From assembly GCA_017432615.1 (NCBI GenBank), contig JAFRIV010000031.1, forward strand, positions 36,284 to 100,283: a stretch of DNA of 64,000 nucleotides, read 5' to 3'. Origin of the DNA: Oscillospiraceae bacterium. GTDB lineage: Bacteria > Bacillota > Clostridia > Oscillospirales > Oscillospiraceae. Positions 61,650 through 64,000 of the stretch are shown one piece after another (positions within the stretch are counted from its first letter, which is position 1; the number at the start of each line of letters is the position of its first letter). The notes under the pieces were generated by a model. It did not search any database, was not told the DNA's origin, and saw nothing but the letters and a program-made list of their open reading frames with translations. The translations under genes and the position numbers were made by a program.

Positions 61650-61801
61650 CGCGAGTTGTTATTCAAGACACTTGAAACTATAGCATATGCTGAAAGACAC
61701 TGTCAAGAGAGCAAAAAGCAAGCAATATGAATTGCATATATTGAAATATACGAAAAAGATATCATGACAATCGGTCGGCTGAAAAATCAGTCCGCCGATT
61801 A

Positions 61802-61909
61802 TCACACTGCTGAGCCTGACCGGGCGGCTTTGCTCACCGTACGAATCCTGGTCTCAATCTTTTCGTTCGATTCCGCGTGCTTTTTAAGCGATTTTTTTGC
61901 GTAATCCAT
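61802..61909 (-). pseudogene. Malic-enzyme N-terminal stub (35 codons)
   Basis: ATG with AGGTGA 8 nt upstream, immediately after fumC. MDYAKKSLKKHAESNEKIET resembles the N-terminus of malate dehydrogenase (oxaloacetate-decarboxylating), where the second part would continue to a SRVPVKT-like strand; here it ends at TGA. The rest of the gene is missing. Confidence 0.55.
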
Positions 61910-61921
61910 TATTCTTCACCT

Positions 61922-63310
61922 TTATACCATGTTCTCGGGCTGCACCAGGTCGTCAAAGCGCTCGGCATCCAGAAAGCCGAGGCGCAGGCAGGCTTCCTTC
62001 AAAGTGATATTGCTCTCATGTGCAAGCCTGGCAGCTTTTGCTGCGTTTTCATAACCGATCACCGGATTCAGGGCCGTCACAGTCATCAAGGTCCGGTCGA
62101 GATAGCGCCGCATGGCCTCTGCGTCAGGTATGAGTCCGACAAAACAAAAAGATGTGAAAGCTGTGATGGATTCCGTTAGCAGCCGCGCCGACTGCAGGAA
62201 ATTATAGGCCACAACCGGCTGAAACACGTTCAGCTCAAAATTGCCCTGGGACGCGGCAAAGCCGATGGCAGCATCATTCCCCATAACCTGAACCGCCACC
62301 ATTGTGACCTGCTCGCATTGGGTGGGGTTGACCTTGCCAGGCATGATGGAGCTTCCCGGCTCGTTGGCCGGGATACGCAGCTCCCCGAGGCCGCAGCGCG
62401 GGCCGCTGGCAAGGAAGCGAATGTCATTGGAAATCTTCATCATATCCGAAGCCAGCGCTTTCATGGCCCCGTGGGCAAAGACCAGCTCATCCAGCGAGGT
62501 GAGGGCGTGAAATTTATTCGGTGCGGTCACAAATGTTGTGCCGGCAAGCTGTGAAATCTCTTCCGCCGCCTGTTCGGCAAAGCCCGCTGGGGCATTCAGA
62601 CCCGTTCCGACCGCTGTACCGCCCAAAGCGAGCTCTCGAAGCAGCGGCAGGGCAAGTCGAAGCAGCTCAGCATCACGCTCCAATGAGCTGCGCCATCCGC
62701 TGATCTCCTGGGAAAAGCGGATCGGCACCGCATCCTGCAGATGTGTGCGGCCGCATTTTAAGATATCACGAGATTCCTCTTCCTTTTTCAGCATGACGTC
62801 AATCAGCTTTTCGACTGCTGGAAGAAGATTTCTTTCGAGGGAAAGAACAGCGGCAATGCGCATGGCGGTTGGATAACAGTCGTTTGAAGACTGGCTCATG
62901 TTGATATCGTCATTGGGATGGCACAGTTGTTTCCCAGCCAATTCGTTTGCCCGGTTGGCAATGACCTCATTGGCGTTCATATTGCTGTGCGTTCCGGAGC
63001 CTGTCTGCCAGACGACCAGCGGGAAATGGTCGTCCAACTGTCCAAGAGCCACTTCCTCTGCTGCCTGCTCGATCACGGAAAGCTTTTCCGCCGTCATTCG
63101 ATTTGCACATAACTTGCGGTTGACACGCGCTGCCGCGTGTTTGACGATGCCAAACGCATGGACGATCTCTATTGGCATGATCTCTTTCCCAACGCCGATC
63201 GGGAAGTGTTCCAGGCTGCGCTGTGTCTGTGCACCCCAGTGGCGATCCGCGGGAACGGCAATATCTCCCATGGAGTCATGTTCAATACGCGTCTTACTCG
63301 CTTCCTTCAT
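61922..63310 (-). CDS. fumC: Class II fumarate hydratase (462 aa)
   Basis: Signature GSSIMPGKVNPTQCE, which separates FumC from aspartase, plus VVWQTGSGTHSNMNANEVI, SQSSNDCYPTAMRI and GRTHLQDAVPIRFSQE. It interconverts fumarate and malate. The ATG at 63310 is preferred (AGAGGTT upstream is weak) over 63340, which overlaps the LysR stop. Confidence 0.95.
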   Translation of the reverse strand: MKEASKTRIEHDSMGDIAVPADRHWGAQTQRSLEHFPIGVGKEIMPIEIVHAFGIVKHAAARVNRKLCANRMTAEKLSVIEQAAEEVALGQLDDHFPLVVWQTGSGTHSNMNANEVIANRANELAGKQLCHPNDDINMSQSSNDCYPTAMRIAAVLSLERNLLPAVEKLIDVMLKKEEESRDILKCGRTHLQDAVPIRFSQEISGWRSSLERDAELLRLALPLLRELALGGTAVGTGLNAPAGFAEQAAEEISQLAGTTFVTAPNKFHALTSLDELVFAHGAMKALASDMMKISNDIRFLASGPRCGLGELRIPANEPGSSIMPGKVNPTQCEQVTMVAVQVMGNDAAIGFAASQGNFELNVFQPVVAYNFLQSARLLTESITAFTSFCFVGLIPDAEAMRRYLDRTLMTVTALNPVIGYENAAKAARLAHESNITLKEACLRLGFLDAERFDDLVQPENMV

Positions 63311-63336
63311 GATAGAACCTCTTCTCTGACCTTGGA

Positions 63337-64000
63337 TCACAGGTACTTGGTATCCTCCGGCGGGAAGTATTCCCGCTCAGGCATGATATAGGGCTGGGTG
63401 CCGCGGCGCTCCTCCTCCATGCAGTCCTGCACATAATTGATGAATTCCTGCTGGAGCTCGGTTTGTCGGTCGTTGCGTTTCCAGACCATGGCATACTCCA
63501 CCTGGCGGGAGCTCTCGGTGATGATCTTCGTCACGATCAGATCGCTGACGTTATAGGTGGTCATCGGATAGATGCAGATCCCGGCGTTCTGCTCGGCGAG
63601 TGCGACAGCGTCTATATAGTGGGAGAGGTCGCCTGCAATGTTGGGCTCTTCGCCCAGTTCCTCAAACCAGGCGCGGATGGAGTCGAGACGGGAGCGGCGG
63701 CTGGGGATATACAGCGGCTGACCGACCAGCTTGCGCAGCGGCAGGAACTGTCCCTCCTCCGCTGCAAGGGGATGATCCTTGGACATCATGGCCGCCCAGG
63801 GCTCGCGCCCGACAGAGAAGCCGTCGAGCTGCTCGGCGTTATAAGGAGTGGCGACCAGGGCCAGATCCGCCAGACCACGCTGCACCCGCTCCATGACCTC
63901 GTCGCCGCTGCCGTTCCAAAGATGGATCGCAACACGCGGAAACTCGGAGCGAAAACCCGCGATCCAGCGGGCCAGCAGAAAAGGAGCGCGGCCTTCCACC
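63337..64000 (-). CDS. LysR-family regulator, effector-binding domain (5' part beyond the window)
   Basis: The visible 220 residues are the periplasmic-binding-like effector domain: IAGFRSEFPRVAIHLWNGSG, ADLALVATPYN, HPLAAEEGQFLPLRKLVGQP, DAVALAEQNAGICIYPM. The DNA-binding HTH lies outside the window. The C-terminal tail (about 25 residues, acidic) is longer than usual. It is 26 nt upstream of fumC on the same strand and may control it. Confidence 0.85.
   Translation of the reverse strand, partial: VEGRAPFLLARWIAGFRSEFPRVAIHLWNGSGDEVMERVQRGLADLALVATPYNAEQLDGFSVGREPWAAMMSKDHPLAAEEGQFLPLRKLVGQPLYIPSRRSRLDSIRAWFEELGEEPNIAGDLSHYIDAVALAEQNAGICIYPMTTYNVSDLIVTKIITESSRQVEYAMVWKRNDRQTELQQEFINYVQDCMEEERRGTQPYIMPEREYFPPEDTKYL

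Overview
The window looks like a chromosomal segment of an anaerobic, low-to-mid GC Gram-positive bacterium, most likely Lachnospiraceae or a close relative in Clostridia. The reasons are a single-chain pyruvate:ferredoxin oxidoreductase, desulfoferrodoxin, an ECF-type ThiT behind a TPP riboswitch, a SpoVB-like flippase next to an RqcP-like S4 protein, a HisZ/HisK-type histidine operon, and strong TTGACA/TATAAT promoters with AGGAGG ribosome sites. No search was run; all names come from reading motifs.

Layout. 1-0.5 kb: two tRNA genes (Gln, the first cut by the window edge, and Glu) and a small XRE regulator. 0.8-8.5 kb: the most unusual part, an RNA-repair locus on the minus strand. In transcription order it holds a zinc-ribbon protein, an AAA ATPase, two WYL regulators, a terminator, an array of about 105-nt units with tRNA-sized structured elements separated by a degenerate repeat, a DUF2828/TROVE-like vWA protein (Ro60-like), RtcB RNA ligase and a RlaP-type nucleotidyltransferase. 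8.6-10.3 kb: a thiaminase I-like protein and desulfoferrodoxin; two copies of one leader sequence lie at 8.6 and 10.2 kb. 10.6-18.2 kb: accessory genes (DUF2442-XRE, an epimerase, a nitroreductase, XRE, diaminopropionate ammonia-lyase) with phage-tail, tRNA 3'-end and winged-helix remnants.

18.3-36.1 kb: RqcP and a SpoVB-like flippase; a four-gene operon (ATC-hydrolase-like, two methyltransferases, an alpha/beta hydrolase); a very large c-di-GMP protein interrupted by a G8 tract, followed by a hybrid histidine kinase; a DUF6056 membrane protein; TPP riboswitch-thiT-ProX; a phosphodiesterase, GDPD, a CbxX-type AAA protein, RsmE and a C_GCAxxG_C_C protein. 36.3-47.1 kb: PFOR and the histidine operon hisZGCBHAF-IE-K, which lacks hisD. 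47.1-56.4 kb: a large FtsX permease with a GAF-ABC ATPase fusion, then panE, a pectinesterase-like gene, folD, an M24 peptidase and a membrane protein.

56.7-64 kb: by eye a GC-richer block with guaA-purA-purB, decayed purC and pyrG pieces joined together, a malic-enzyme N-terminal stub, fumC and a LysR regulator cut by the window end. The purine and fumarate genes fit one job: AMP and GMP formation, with PurB releasing the fumarate that FumC uses. The most promising candidate for an undescribed system is the tRNA-like array placed directly in front of the Ro60-like/RtcB/RlaP genes.
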